Origin: CAZFCK01 sp964517355
GTDB taxonomy: Bacteria > Desulfobacterota > Desulfovibrionia > Desulfovibrionales > Desulfovibrionaceae
Reading direction: 5' to 3'
DNA length: 21,038 nucleotides
Assembly (NCBI GenBank): GCA_964517355.1
Contig: CAZFCK010000065.1
Coordinates: 1-21,038 of the forward strand
Part shown: positions 8,051 through 15,327 of the stretch, piece after piece
Layout of the letters: each line of letters opens with the position of its first letter
How positions within the stretch are numbered: the stretch's first letter is position 1
Translations under genes and position numbers: made by a program
Notes under the pieces: generated by a model
Databases searched by the model: none
Told to the model about the DNA's origin: nothing
The model's input: the letters and a program-made list of their open reading frames with translations, nothing else

Positions 8051-8935
8051 TTAGTAGCTCATCATTGATTTTTGGGCGGCCAAAAAGCCCAGCAATGCTC
8101 CGGCTCCGGTGAATATGATCACAGCCAACACCAACAGGAAAATAATGATAAAGGGCAACAGGTTGGCCATAAAGGCCCTGAAGCGGGTGGTTTCATGCAC
8201 CACAGCCAAACCGTTTACCAGGATTACCATGCCCCAGACCAAACTTATGATCACACCTACATATGGCAATAGAAAGAAGATGGAACTGGCGTTGCCATAG
8301 CAGACTACTCGGAAGGTGGCCAGGAATCCGTTTTTGGTGCCTCTCAAGATAAAGAGCATGAAATGGATCACGGCCGTTCCCACAAATAAGCCTATGATCA
8401 CAAGAAAAGGGGTGAAAAGCAGATTCACGAGATGGCTTTGAGCCTGGTTTCCCAGAAAATTCCAGAATAACTGAAAAGAACCTCCCAAGGTGCCGAGAAT
8501 AAGGGCAAAGCTGATCGGCCAGGCCAGGCGTTCGGCAGCGGGTGCGCTGAAGGTTTCGGAAGGCTTGAAAAGCACCTGTTTTATGGTGCGGAAAAAGGCG
8601 CCAAGATAATTGTCCTGGTTCTCCCAGGCAGGCCCCTCAGGTGTTGGTCCCGCGGTTTCTTGGGTTTCAGGACGAGCAGGTGTGTCCTGAAAATTTGCTT
8701 CGGCTTCTTGGGGAATCGGGGGTGTTTCCGGTCTGGAAAAAGAAGTTTGCCAGGCAGGAGATTCAGTGGATTCAGGTTCCCACGCTTTCGTGTTTTGCGA
8801 TATAGACTCATCTTCGCCTTGGGGAAGATCCAATAGAGCAGAGCACTCCGGACAGCGGATTATATTTGGGTCATCCGTTTTGGGGGCTTGGGTTGTCTCA
8901 ATGGAAGCACCGCAAAATGGGCAAACCTGGATCAC
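8051..8935 (-). CDS. Zinc-ribbon YIP1-family membrane protein (copy YIP1-2)
   Basis: The 294-residue protein starts with a zinc ribbon (Cys5, Cys8, Cys28, Cys31; CPFC and CPEC). A long acidic, Pro-rich linker (about 36-100) leads to EGPAWEN (100-106) and FFRTIKQVLFKPSETFSAP (114-132). The membrane part has about five segments (roughly 138-160, 168-198, 212-228, 230-246, 256-284), with His191, Trp234 and His247 at the array-wide positions. Topology suggests a cytoplasmic ribbon and linker. The start is GTG at 8935, which overlaps the stop of the upstream small gene by four bases (GTGA), so translation is probably coupled. Base composition matches the GC-rich chromosome, unlike copies 3-9. Confidence 0.85.
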   Translation of the reverse strand: MIQVCPFCGASIETTQAPKTDDPNIIRCPECSALLDLPQGEDESISQNTKAWEPESTESPAWQTSFSRPETPPIPQEAEANFQDTPARPETQETAGPTPEGPAWENQDNYLGAFFRTIKQVLFKPSETFSAPAAERLAWPISFALILGTLGGSFQLFWNFLGNQAQSHLVNLLFTPFLVIIGLFVGTAVIHFMLFILRGTKNGFLATFRVVCYGNASSIFFLLPYVGVIISLVWGMVILVNGLAVVHETTRFRAFMANLLPFIIIFLLVLAVIIFTGAGALLGFLAAQKSMMSY

Positions 8936-9213
8936 TTTTTTTCCTCCCCACGGTTTAATGATTTAAGCCGAGACCATCTTTTAAGAAAGCCGTGCACTCC
9001 ACCGGTGATCTTTTCTTCCCTGGCCGCTTCCTCTATCTGCATGGTCTTGTGCCCGCTGCCTTTGGAAACAGCCTGTTTCAGGCATTCCACCCTGTGGGTG
9101 CAATCCCAACACTCGTCAGGGACCTGGCGCATCTTATTTTCCCCTTTGGGAAAGACTTTTTCCAGCACCCCATAACATTCCGGTTTTGTATTGCTTTTTT
9201 GGTCTTGGCTCAA
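8932..9213 (-). CDS. Small four-cysteine protein, first gene of YIP1-2/YIP1-1 operon
   Basis: This is a 93-residue soluble, charged protein that I do not recognise by name. Cys13, Cys35, Cys38 and Cys44 (ECYGVLEKVFPKG and DECWDCTHRVECLKQA) make a CX21CX2CX5C pattern suited to Zn or Fe-S binding. The C-terminal part is basic (FLKRWSRLKSLNRG). The start is TTG at 9213, supported by GGAGG eight bases upstream. A good promoter lies just upstream, and its stop overlaps the start of YIP1-2, so the two products are probably made together and may act together. Existence is well supported by SD, overlap and promoter; function is unknown. Confidence 0.75.
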   Translation of the reverse strand: MSQDQKSNTKPECYGVLEKVFPKGENKMRQVPDECWDCTHRVECLKQAVSKGSGHKTMQIEEAAREEKITGGVHGFLKRWSRLKSLNRGEEKK

Positions 9214-9230
9214 TTGATCCGCCTCCGATA

Positions 9231-9449
9231 TTAAGTGGCAGGATATGCCCTGAGAACGGCCAGGTCAAGAGTGGGAGTATTGATTAGCTGAATAATTGGG
9301 TATAAAGGGGCAGTTACCATTCCGGGAGGTTGCTTGCCAGGGAATAATATACTCAAATAGGAAAAATGAAAGAGGTTGTATCCAAAGTATTCTTGAATTG
9401 ATTTACTGAGATATGGGTCAATGAAACCAATATAGATAGCAATGTAATT
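9231..9449 (-). other. Start-less open frame upstream of the small Cys-protein gene; possible gene remnant
   Basis: From 9449 to a TAA at 9233-9231 the minus strand has a stop-free run of 72 codons that reads like protein (for example IGFIDPYLSKSIQEYFGYN and PPGMVTAPLYPIIQL). It has no usable start near its 5' end and is closed by stops upstream. It overlaps the promoter of the following gene. It could be the 3' remnant of a decayed gene at the edge of the AT-rich block, or chance. Otherwise the 9269-9528 stretch shows no gene. Confidence 0.2.
9240..9268 (-). promoter_or_regulatory. Sigma70-like promoter of the small Cys-protein/YIP1-2/YIP1-1 operon
   Basis: On the minus strand TTGACC (9268-9263), a 17-bp spacer and TATCCT (9245-9240) precede the TTG start at 9213, leaving a short leader that includes GGAGG. 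Confidence 0.55.
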
Positions 9450-9528
9450 TTAGACAAATCACTAATGACTATTACCGACAGGCGATATGCGTTACTAACT
9501 TCATTGAAAAGTAAAACTTTGGTTTTGC

Positions 9529-9563
9529 AAGCCGGAAAAGGCCTGTATGGCCTTTTCCGGCTT
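9529..9563. terminator. GC-rich hairpin at the end of the AT-rich YIP1 operon
   Basis: A perfect 15-bp stem (AAGCCGGAAAAGGCC at 9529-9543 and its complement at 9549-9563) with a 5-nt loop lies 17 bp past the stop of YIP1-3. The following T-tract is poor on the minus strand, so it may block 3' decay as much as terminate. It marks the left edge of the AT-rich block. Confidence 0.65.
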
Positions 9564-9580
9564 TGGTTGAAAAAGTCATA

Positions 9581-10384
9581 CTATTTTGAAGATAACAAAT
9601 ATAAAAGCAATGAAAAAAGGACTATAGGTGCTAGGATGGAAGAGAGAAGAGCTAAGAAAGTTTTAGCCCTGGTTGATTGATGAGCAGCAGCTGTGCCGTT
9701 AACAAGAATAGTAAAATTCCATATGAGCCCTACTAGATTACCGATTAATGGAATTAAGTTAAATATAAAAATAGTTGAAGAGTAAGCAGTAATTCGTATG
9801 GTGGCTTTAATACCATTTCCCCCTGCTCCGAATGTTTTTAAAAAGAGATGTATGTATGCACCTCCGATAATTAAAGATAATGGGCTTATCAGTAAACCCA
9901 GCCCATAGATGAGAATTATATAGCTGGTTTCAAGATACTGGAAATATGGGGAATAAAGAAAATCAATAGCTAAACCAAAAAGAAGGCACAGGAAAAAAAA
10001 CCAAAAAAACCGTACACTGGATCCATGGTAAGGACGGATAAATGTTAAATAGGGTTTAAAAAGAGATTGAAACGTGGTTTTGAAAAAGGCTGTAAAAAAA
10101 TTACCGTTTTCTTCCCAGGCTGGACCTTCAGGAGTTTCTAAGTGTTTGAAATTTTCCAAAGGTTGTGAATATTCATTATCTTTATCATGATTGTTGGGTT
10201 GCGGTTCGAAACTATTGTTCTGAGGATTAGTTTCAACTTGTTCATTAGCCAATTTATCTGGTTGCATACTTTGAGAGTCAAAGGTGCTTTCCAGTTCCGC
10301 TTTGCAATTCGGGCAACTTGTAACAGGTTCGTTTTCTGAAATGGTGATGCGGTGCCCGCAATAAGGGCAAAATTTTTTTTGCAT
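9581..10384 (-). CDS. Zinc-ribbon YIP1-family membrane protein (copy YIP1-3)
   Basis: The 267-residue protein has ribbon cysteines at 6, 9, 24 and 27 (CPYC, CPNC), a Gln/Asn-rich hydrophilic linker (about 30-84), then EGPAWEENGNFF (86-97) and FFKTTFQSLFKPYLTF. The membrane part has about five segments with His179 (YIHLFLK), Trp222 and His235 (AAAHQSTRAK). It is closest to YIP1-4 (shared IHLFLKxF, AGxNGxKxTIR, TxYS). The ATG at 10384 is preceded by GGGAG at good spacing. It is the last gene of the AT-rich operon, 27 bp after YIP1-4, and is followed by a strong hairpin. Function unknown. Confidence 0.85.
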   Translation of the reverse strand: MQKKFCPYCGHRITISENEPVTSCPNCKAELESTFDSQSMQPDKLANEQVETNPQNNSFEPQPNNHDKDNEYSQPLENFKHLETPEGPAWEENGNFFTAFFKTTFQSLFKPYLTFIRPYHGSSVRFFWFFFLCLLFGLAIDFLYSPYFQYLETSYIILIYGLGLLISPLSLIIGGAYIHLFLKTFGAGGNGIKATIRITAYSSTIFIFNLIPLIGNLVGLIWNFTILVNGTAAAHQSTRAKTFLALLSSILAPIVLFSLLLYLLSSK

Positions 10385-10411
10385 AGTTTGCTCCCGCCTT
10401 TCAAAGGGTTC

Positions 10412-11215
10412 TCAATGTTTAATTAAACTTAAAAATCCAATTGATAAAATCAAGAGAAAAAGGCCAACCAAATTGGCACAAATAATTGCCAAAAAAGTTC
10501 TTGGTTTAGCAGTCTGGTGAGTGGCAGCCAGACTGTTGGTCGACATGATAATATGCCATATAACAAAAATCAGATATCCTACCATCGGTACGATATAAAT
10601 AATACAGAGGGCTGTAGAATATAAAGTTACTCTTATGGTTGATTTAACCCCGTTTGCACCAGCCTTGAATAATTTTAGAAATAAATGAAGGTACAAGCCG
10701 TAAAGAATAAGTATTATAGATCCAAGAATTATCGTAATTAAGGAAATTGCAGCAAATGAAACGAAATCTCTATGAATGGCAAAAATAGTAAAAGGAATGA
10801 TTAGAAGGAAAATTGAAAAGACTAAATAAAATAAAACAGGTTTTTTTAAAGAACCTTTAAATGGTTCTTTAAATGTATCATAGGGTACGAAAAGTACCTG
10901 CCCAATGGTGCGGAAAAAGGAGTTAAATCGATTGCCTTTTTCTTCCCAGGCAGGTTTGTGAGGCTTTGGAGAGGTTTTAAGGCGACTTTTGGGCGGGGAG
11001 TATCTGGGACGGCTGGTAGCACAGGTTGGATGAGTATTTAAAGGCAACATTTCAGCAATAGATTGAATTTGTTTAGAGCCTTTCTCGGGTTGCTTGGAAG
11101 GGGGTGGAGTTGTTGAGAGTTTAATTTTTGCCTTGCAAACGGGACAATATACCGTGCCATCTTTTTCAATAGGCGTAAAGCGGGCCCCACAAAAAGAACA
11201 AAAAGACTTAGACAT
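10412..11215 (-). CDS. Zinc-ribbon YIP1-family membrane protein (copy YIP1-4)
   Basis: The 267-residue protein has ribbon cysteines at 6, 9, 24 and 27 (CSFC, CPVC), a basic Pro-rich linker (about 33-87), KPAWEEKGNRFNSFFRTIGQ (87-106) and LFVPYDTF. The membrane part has His177 (LHLFLK), Trp220 (VIWH) and His233 (ATHQTAKPRTF). The linker is Lys/Arg/Pro-rich whereas that of YIP1-2 is acidic, so linkers diverge more than the membrane domain. I chose the ATG at 11215 because a TTG four codons earlier sits directly on the AAGGG. It is 17 bp downstream of YIP1-5 and 27 bp upstream of YIP1-3. Confidence 0.83.
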   Translation of the reverse strand: MSKSFCSFCGARFTPIEKDGTVYCPVCKAKIKLSTTPPPSKQPEKGSKQIQSIAEMLPLNTHPTCATSRPRYSPPKSRLKTSPKPHKPAWEEKGNRFNSFFRTIGQVLFVPYDTFKEPFKGSLKKPVLFYLVFSIFLLIIPFTIFAIHRDFVSFAAISLITIILGSIILILYGLYLHLFLKLFKAGANGVKSTIRVTLYSTALCIIYIVPMVGYLIFVIWHIIMSTNSLAATHQTAKPRTFLAIICANLVGLFLLILSIGFLSLIKH

Positions 11216-11232
11216 CAAATTTATCAACCCTT

Positions 11233-12048
11233 TTAAATTTCTTGTGCTTGGATCTGTTTTTGTATATTTTTCAAAATAGAATGTAATTGATCAGGATCAC
11301 TAAGGATTAGGTCACATACAAAACCAGCTATGGCAACTGGTATTAAAATTAAAACCGAATAACCTAAAATGACTCTCCATCGTTCCGTTCCATGGACTAT
11401 AGCCAGACCGTTTACCAAAATGAAAAAATACCAAATACCTGCGATAATTATCCCTGTTTTCGGAATGATACAAAAAATACCGCCAGCATGAGAATAGCAT
11501 TCAACTCTATAGGTTTCCCAGAATCCATTTTTGGTTCCTCGCACAATGAATAGTAAGAAATGGTTAAAGGCAGCTGATAAATACAACGCAGCAGAAGAAA
11601 GTATAATTTGAAAAACAAGATAAGTATTGTTTATATGATAGATTTCTGAAAAATAAATTGAAAATATAGCTACTATTTGCCAAGTAAGAGCAAAAAAAGT
11701 AGCTTGCAATTTTCCTTTATCAGCAGGCGCTGAAAAGGTTTTTGAAGGCATAAACAAAAATCTAAAAGTCGTTTTGAAAAAAGAAATGATTCCTCGGTTG
11801 TTAGGCACCCAGACAGGATTCTCAGCTTCTTTAGTGAAATGTTTGCTTTTGATCTTTGTTTTTTGGCATTGGGTTGGTTTTGAATTTTTATTACAAATGA
11901 TGTCTGAGTTAGAATTTAGAGAAGGTTCAATGTCGAACATCCCTAATGCTCCGTTGCATATAGGGCATATGACTGTTTCCTGAATAGTGCTTTCATCTTT
12001 TTGTAAATCAATTACGTTAGCGCCGCAAAACGGGCAGATCCGTTTCAT
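11233..12048 (-). CDS. Zinc-ribbon YIP1-family membrane protein (copy YIP1-5)
   Basis: The 271-residue protein has ribbon cysteines at 5, 8, 28 and 31 (CPFC, CPIC) and two extra linker cysteines (52, 61). ENPVWVPNN (76-84) and SFFKTTFRFLFMPSKTFSAP precede the membrane part, which has His163 (NHFLLFIVRGTKNGFWETYR), Trp206 and His219. The RGTKNGF and SAPA elements pair it with GC-rich copy YIP1-2, although the base composition is AT-rich. A hydrophilic tail with Gln/Asp follows the last segment. The ATG at 12048 puts the ribbon at the same distance from the start as in the other copies, but no clear SD is seen; in-frame TTG (12084) and ATG (12060) lie upstream. Confidence 0.82.
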   Translation of the reverse strand: MKRICPFCGANVIDLQKDESTIQETVICPICNGALGMFDIEPSLNSNSDIICNKNSKPTQCQKTKIKSKHFTKEAENPVWVPNNRGIISFFKTTFRFLFMPSKTFSAPADKGKLQATFFALTWQIVAIFSIYFSEIYHINNTYLVFQIILSSAALYLSAAFNHFLLFIVRGTKNGFWETYRVECYSHAGGIFCIIPKTGIIIAGIWYFFILVNGLAIVHGTERWRVILGYSVLILIPVAIAGFVCDLILSDPDQLHSILKNIQKQIQAQEI

Positions 12049-12092
12049 GCTTACGACCATAGTTAATTTAAAAGTTACATTCAAAACTTATA

Positions 12093-12845
12093 TTAATTTA
12101 GTATTTGTTTCATATAATAGAGTAACAATATGTTGATAATAAATGATAAAAAACTGAAACAAAAAGCTACAAATGTATCCATGTTGTGAACTTTTGCCAA
12201 TCCTCTGGTTTCTATTACAAATTTCCAGATAATAGAGATGGCAAATAAGAAATAACTAAAACAAAAGAGATAGGCAGCCCAGGAAAATCCAATTACTTTA
12301 AATGAATTCCAGTAGCCATTATTTTTAGCCCTAAATAGCAAAATTAGTAGATGAGTAATAGATGATTGAATATGCAAAATAACTGGAGAGATTACCGAAA
12401 AAAACAATAGAGTAGCTATTTTTTGAGGTTTCAACCTTTCTTCTGTAAACCCAAACAATATTTCTAATAATAAGATAATAAAAATGCAAAAAATCGAAAA
12501 ATAAATAGTAGCAATCACGCTTTTGTTGTCCATATATTTGAAAAAATAGGACGGTTTAAATAAAATTTGCACAATCCATAAAAAGGCTTTTTCAACGGGG
12601 CTACTGATAGTGTCATCAGCTTCTTCTTGGGCTTTCTTTCTCTCTAATTCTTCAGCTATTTCCTTTTTTGCTTCTCTGTTAGAAATCGGGTCATACGGTG
12701 TTTGTTCTGCTTTCCCAGGTAATAACTGTCCGAGATGCAATTTTGCCTTACAGCGAGGGCAAAGGTATATACCGGGTTGTTTTGTGCTCAGAGCCTCTTC
12801 CGGCTCAAATGAAATCTGGCAATAAGGACAAAATTGAATTGTCAA
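12093..12845 (-). CDS. Zinc-ribbon YIP1-family membrane protein (copy YIP1-6, divergent)
   Basis: The 250-residue protein has ribbon cysteines at 6, 9, 29 and 32 (CPYC, CPRC). Its linker (about 45-78) is a highly charged, probably helical stretch (REAKKEIAEELERKKAQEE) unlike the Pro-rich linkers of copies 2-5, and the PAWE motif is missing. WIVQILFKPSYFFK (90-103) is retained before the membrane part, with His165 (THLLILLFR), Trp207 (IIWKF) and His220 (AKVHN). The start is TTG at 12845, supported by GGGGGA six bases upstream. It lies 44 bp upstream of YIP1-5. A 23-bp copy of its ribbon-coding DNA recurs as a relic near 13660. Confidence 0.82.
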   Translation of the reverse strand: MTIQFCPYCQISFEPEEALSTKQPGIYLCPRCKAKLHLGQLLPGKAEQTPYDPISNREAKKEIAEELERKKAQEEADDTISSPVEKAFLWIVQILFKPSYFFKYMDNKSVIATIYFSIFCIFIILLLEILFGFTEERLKPQKIATLLFFSVISPVILHIQSSITHLLILLFRAKNNGYWNSFKVIGFSWAAYLFCFSYFLFAISIIWKFVIETRGLAKVHNMDTFVAFCFSFLSFIINILLLYYMKQILN

Positions 12846-12919
12846 TTAATTCCCCCAGAAAAATTCAACCCTGTTGAGCTTTTGAAAACTGCATATCAAT
12901 TAAACCGTATTTTACTATT

Positions 12920-13630
12920 TCAAATAAGTTGTCCTCTAAGCCTTAAAAAATTTTCAAGATAACTGGATATAAAGTATCTGATTACAATGAAAATTCCAAA
13001 ATCTATAAATGTTATAAATGAGGCCTTGACTTTACTTATTTTATGTACTTCAGAGAGGCCTAGTATTTGAAGGATCATTGACCAGATAAAGATAGGATAT
13101 TCAAGGACAGGTATTATTAAAAAGATTCTGGGAGCTTGTTCAAAGCAAAGAATTTTTGCTGTGGACCAAAACCTTGGGTTCCCTCTTAAAAAGTAATATA
13201 TTAGGGAATGAACTATACTTGCCCTTAGAAAAGTAATTATTGTATAAGTATAAATATTAAACCATAATGGTGGTGATAGGTTGGCGCTAGGTAGATAATT
13301 AAATACAAAAAAACAAATATAGTCTAGGATGTATCCTATTACATAAAGTAATATTAAAAAAGAAATTGCAGATTTCTTATTGATTTCTTCAGAATTTTTA
13401 AAAAAAGAGACAGGTTTAATAAGTATCAACTTTAAGTAATCTATAAGATCCTCGATGTGATTACCAAAAGTTCTATATGATTCATCATTTTGTTTGTCTT
13501 CAAGTATATGGTGCTCAGGATTTAATTCTGCTCCACAATCTACACAATAGATTTTTTTATTGAATAGTGATTTCTCAGATTGATTCATTTTAAATAACGC
13601 CCCACAAAACGGGCAATGTATCTTGACCAA
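12920..13630 (-). CDS. Zinc-ribbon YIP1-family membrane protein (copy YIP1-7)
   Basis: The 236-residue protein has ribbon cysteines at 6, 9, 29 and 32 (CPFC, CVDC) and a short linker (about 38-58) without PAWE. LILIKPVSFFKNSEEI (68-83) leads into the membrane part, with His141 (VHSLIYYFLRG), the CFEQAPRIF element, Trp183 (FIWSM) and His196 (SEVHKISK). It groups with copies 8 and 9. The start is TTG at 13630 with GGAGGAG just upstream. The gap to YIP1-6 is 74 bp and has no visible terminator. Confidence 0.83.
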   Translation of the reverse strand: MVKIHCPFCGALFKMNQSEKSLFNKKIYCVDCGAELNPEHHILEDKQNDESYRTFGNHIEDLIDYLKLILIKPVSFFKNSEEINKKSAISFLILLYVIGYILDYICFFVFNYLPSANLSPPLWFNIYTYTIITFLRASIVHSLIYYFLRGNPRFWSTAKILCFEQAPRIFLIIPVLEYPIFIWSMILQILGLSEVHKISKVKASFITFIDFGIFIVIRYFISSYLENFLRLRGQLI

Positions 13631-13656
13631 TAGAACTCCTCCTCTCTAAATAAAGT

Positions 13657-13686
13657 TTAGCAATAAGAACAAAATTGAGTTGCTAC
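13657..13686 (-). pseudogene. Relic of a tenth zinc-ribbon copy between YIP1-7 and YIP1-8
   Basis: The minus strand reads VATQFCSYC then TAA, matching the TIQFCPYC start of YIP1-6. At DNA level 13660-13682 matches 12820-12842 at 21 of 23 bases. A GGGGG tract upstream (near 13691-13695) also resembles the YIP1-6 SD. Nothing else of the copy remains before YIP1-7. Confidence 0.55.
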
Positions 13687-13757
13687 TTTGGGCCCCCTCA
13701 CATTAATTTTTTAATCTATTTTTCCTTTACTTGGCTAACTATTTAGATAAATCAAAC

Positions 13758-14373
13758 TCATAGAAATGGAACTACCATATCAAATTTTTCGAACAGATAG
13801 GTCGCCATAAAAAATTTTACTGAAATCAGTAAACCATAATCACTGAATGTAAGAAAAAAGCATTTGCTTTAGTTGTTTTATGTGCTACAGATAATCCGAT
13901 TGTTTCTATTACAAAGGACCATATTTTGATTATTTTTCCGGAAAATGGTAAAATCAGTAATACCCTTGTAGCTTCTTCAAAGCATAATACTTTGGCAGTA
14001 GTCCAGTACTTAATATCTCCCATTTTGAAACCTAATAGTAACGAGTGTATGATTAAGGCTCTTACTAAAATGATTAATGTAAGGTCAGTAAAATCCAGAA
14101 GAATTTTATTACATTTTCTTTTTCAATGTCGTCAATGTCTCTAAAAAAGAAAGAGGAGCTAAGTAATATTGATTTTTTATTAATTAAATACTCTTCAATA
14201 TGACTTCTGATAGATCTGTGAGAGCTGCCAGTTCGAATTTCTTTTTCGACTTTTTTAGGGTATTTCAATCTCAGGGTCAAGTTCAGCACCACAGTTGATG
14301 CTAAATATTTTGCTTCCATGCTTAGATATATCTTTTAAATATTGCCCACAGAATGGGCAATAGATTTTTTCAT
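13758..14373 (-). pseudogene. Decayed zinc-ribbon YIP1 copy (YIP1-8), several frameshifts and a deletion
   Basis: Reading leftward from an ATG at 14373, the ribbon (KIYCPFCGQYLKDIS, then INCGAELDPE) lies in a different frame from the ATG, probably a length change in the A-tract after it. One ribbon cysteine is also lost (INC where YIP1-7 has CVDC). The frame then shifts to SHIEEYLINKKSILLSSSFF and VIKFFWILLTLH-stop, shifts again to VRALIIHSLLLGF and CFEEATRVLLILP through VAHKTTKANAFF, and once more to SVKFFMATYLFEKF before a TGA at 13760-13758. About 40 residues of the first membrane segments are missing. Order and residues match YIP1-7 and YIP1-9. Both family histidines survive. Confidence 0.85.
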
Positions 14374-14434
14374 TTGGATATTTTCAACTTTTTTATTGTT
14401 TTATTTTTTTACTTTTTTGTTCCCTTCCAAATGA

Positions 14435-15154
14435 TTAGACGCCCAGTATTTGTCTGTGTATATAAAATATATAATTAGCAATTAATATTGCACCAACATT
14501 AAATATAATTGTTGGTAAAAAAGACTTGGCTTTGCTGATTTTATGGACCTCAGCCAATCCTATTGTTGTATATATTACGTAACCTATACGAATAACCAGT
14601 TGAATATTTGAATACGGAATTAGCATCAATAGAAAACAAGCCTCTTTGAAACATACGACTTTTGAAGTTTCCCAAAAATTTTTATTTAGTCCTCTAAAAA
14701 TGAATAAAAGTGAATGAATAAATGCGGTTTCTATTAAAATGCCTATGGGAATTAATATTATATAAAACCATAAATTTGTTGGGCGTACTATTCCGGAATA
14801 ACCAAAAACATGTGACCATAACGTATTAAGAATTATGCCGATTGTCATTATGAGCATAGCGAACTGTATCGCGACATTTTTATTAATTTTGTTTACTGTT
14901 TTAAAAAATGAGATTGGATGAAAAAGAATTGGTTTTACCAGCTCCAGCCGCGTAGCAATTTTGTTGCCAATAGTTTCGTCTGGATCCTCTTTAAAAAAGG
15001 TCTCTTCTTCTTTAGCGTTTGAAGTTTTGGGTGTTTCTGTAACAAGAACTACCTCACCACCACAATCCGGGCAATAGACTTCCTCTTGGTTTTCAGTTAA
15101 TCCATTCTTATCTATTTGAAAGGCAGATCCACAGAAAGGACAAACCAGATCCAT
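14435..15154 (-). CDS. Zinc-ribbon YIP1-family membrane protein (copy YIP1-9), first gene of the AT-rich operon
   Basis: The 239-residue protein has ribbon cysteines at 5, 8, 28 and 31 (CPFC, CPDC), a short acidic linker (about 38-62) and VKPILFHPISFFK (73-85). The membrane part has His147 (FIHSLLFIFRG), WETSKVVCFKEA (161-172) and His204 (AEVHKISKAKSF); the usual Trp is replaced by Gly (RIGYV). It is closest to YIP1-7. The ATG at 15154 is chosen over a GTG four codons upstream because GGGGGA precedes it at the right distance. A promoter and an unusually long leader lie upstream. Confidence 0.85.
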   Translation of the reverse strand: MDLVCPFCGSAFQIDKNGLTENQEEVYCPDCGGEVVLVTETPKTSNAKEEETFFKEDPDETIGNKIATRLELVKPILFHPISFFKTVNKINKNVAIQFAMLIMTIGIILNTLWSHVFGYSGIVRPTNLWFYIILIPIGILIETAFIHSLLFIFRGLNKNFWETSKVVCFKEACFLLMLIPYSNIQLVIRIGYVIYTTIGLAEVHKISKAKSFLPTIIFNVGAILIANYIFYIHRQILGV

Positions 15155-15262
15155 TTTTTCCCCCACATGTTGTTTTATTCAGAGTTGCATCACTTTTTAC
15201 TAAGACGTGAGACTTTCAGTTTTATTTCATGGTTTAAGTTTTTTAGAGATACACATATATCA

Positions 15263-15300
15263 TTGATAATTAGATATCTGTAATTAACTCAAATTATCAA
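15263..15300 (-). promoter_or_regulatory. Inverted repeat in the leader of the YIP1-9 operon
   Basis: TTGATAATT (15263-15271) and its complement AATTATCAA (15292-15300) are perfect 9-bp arms 20 bp apart, inside the proposed leader of about 165 nt. They could be a dimeric regulator site or a leader stem-loop. Confidence 0.35.
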
Positions 15301-15327
15301 CAAGTTAGCCGATAAACTCAAAAAATG

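Larger units (their letters stand above)
7404..15154 (-). repeat. Tandem array of nine YIP1-family paralogues plus one relic
   Basis: All copies face left and share one scheme: a CX2C...CX2C ribbon of about 30 residues, a Pro/Gln/Glu-rich linker of variable length, a membrane-proximal motif around (L/I)xxPxxFF, and about five hydrophobic segments containing two conserved histidines. Subfamilies are visible: copies 2 and 5 share RGTKNGF; copies 3 and 4 share IHLFLKxFxAGxNG and TxRxTxYS; copies 7, 8 and 9 share TxKxxCF and VHKISK-like ends; copy 6 stands alone; copy 1 lacks the ribbon. Copies are numbered 1-9 from left to right here; transcription runs 9 to 1. Confidence 0.9.

Noticed and set aside
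7404..15154. CRISPR-like array explanation for the repeats
   Set aside because: The repeated units are whole protein-coding genes of 600-900 bp with diverged DNA, not short identical repeats with spacers.
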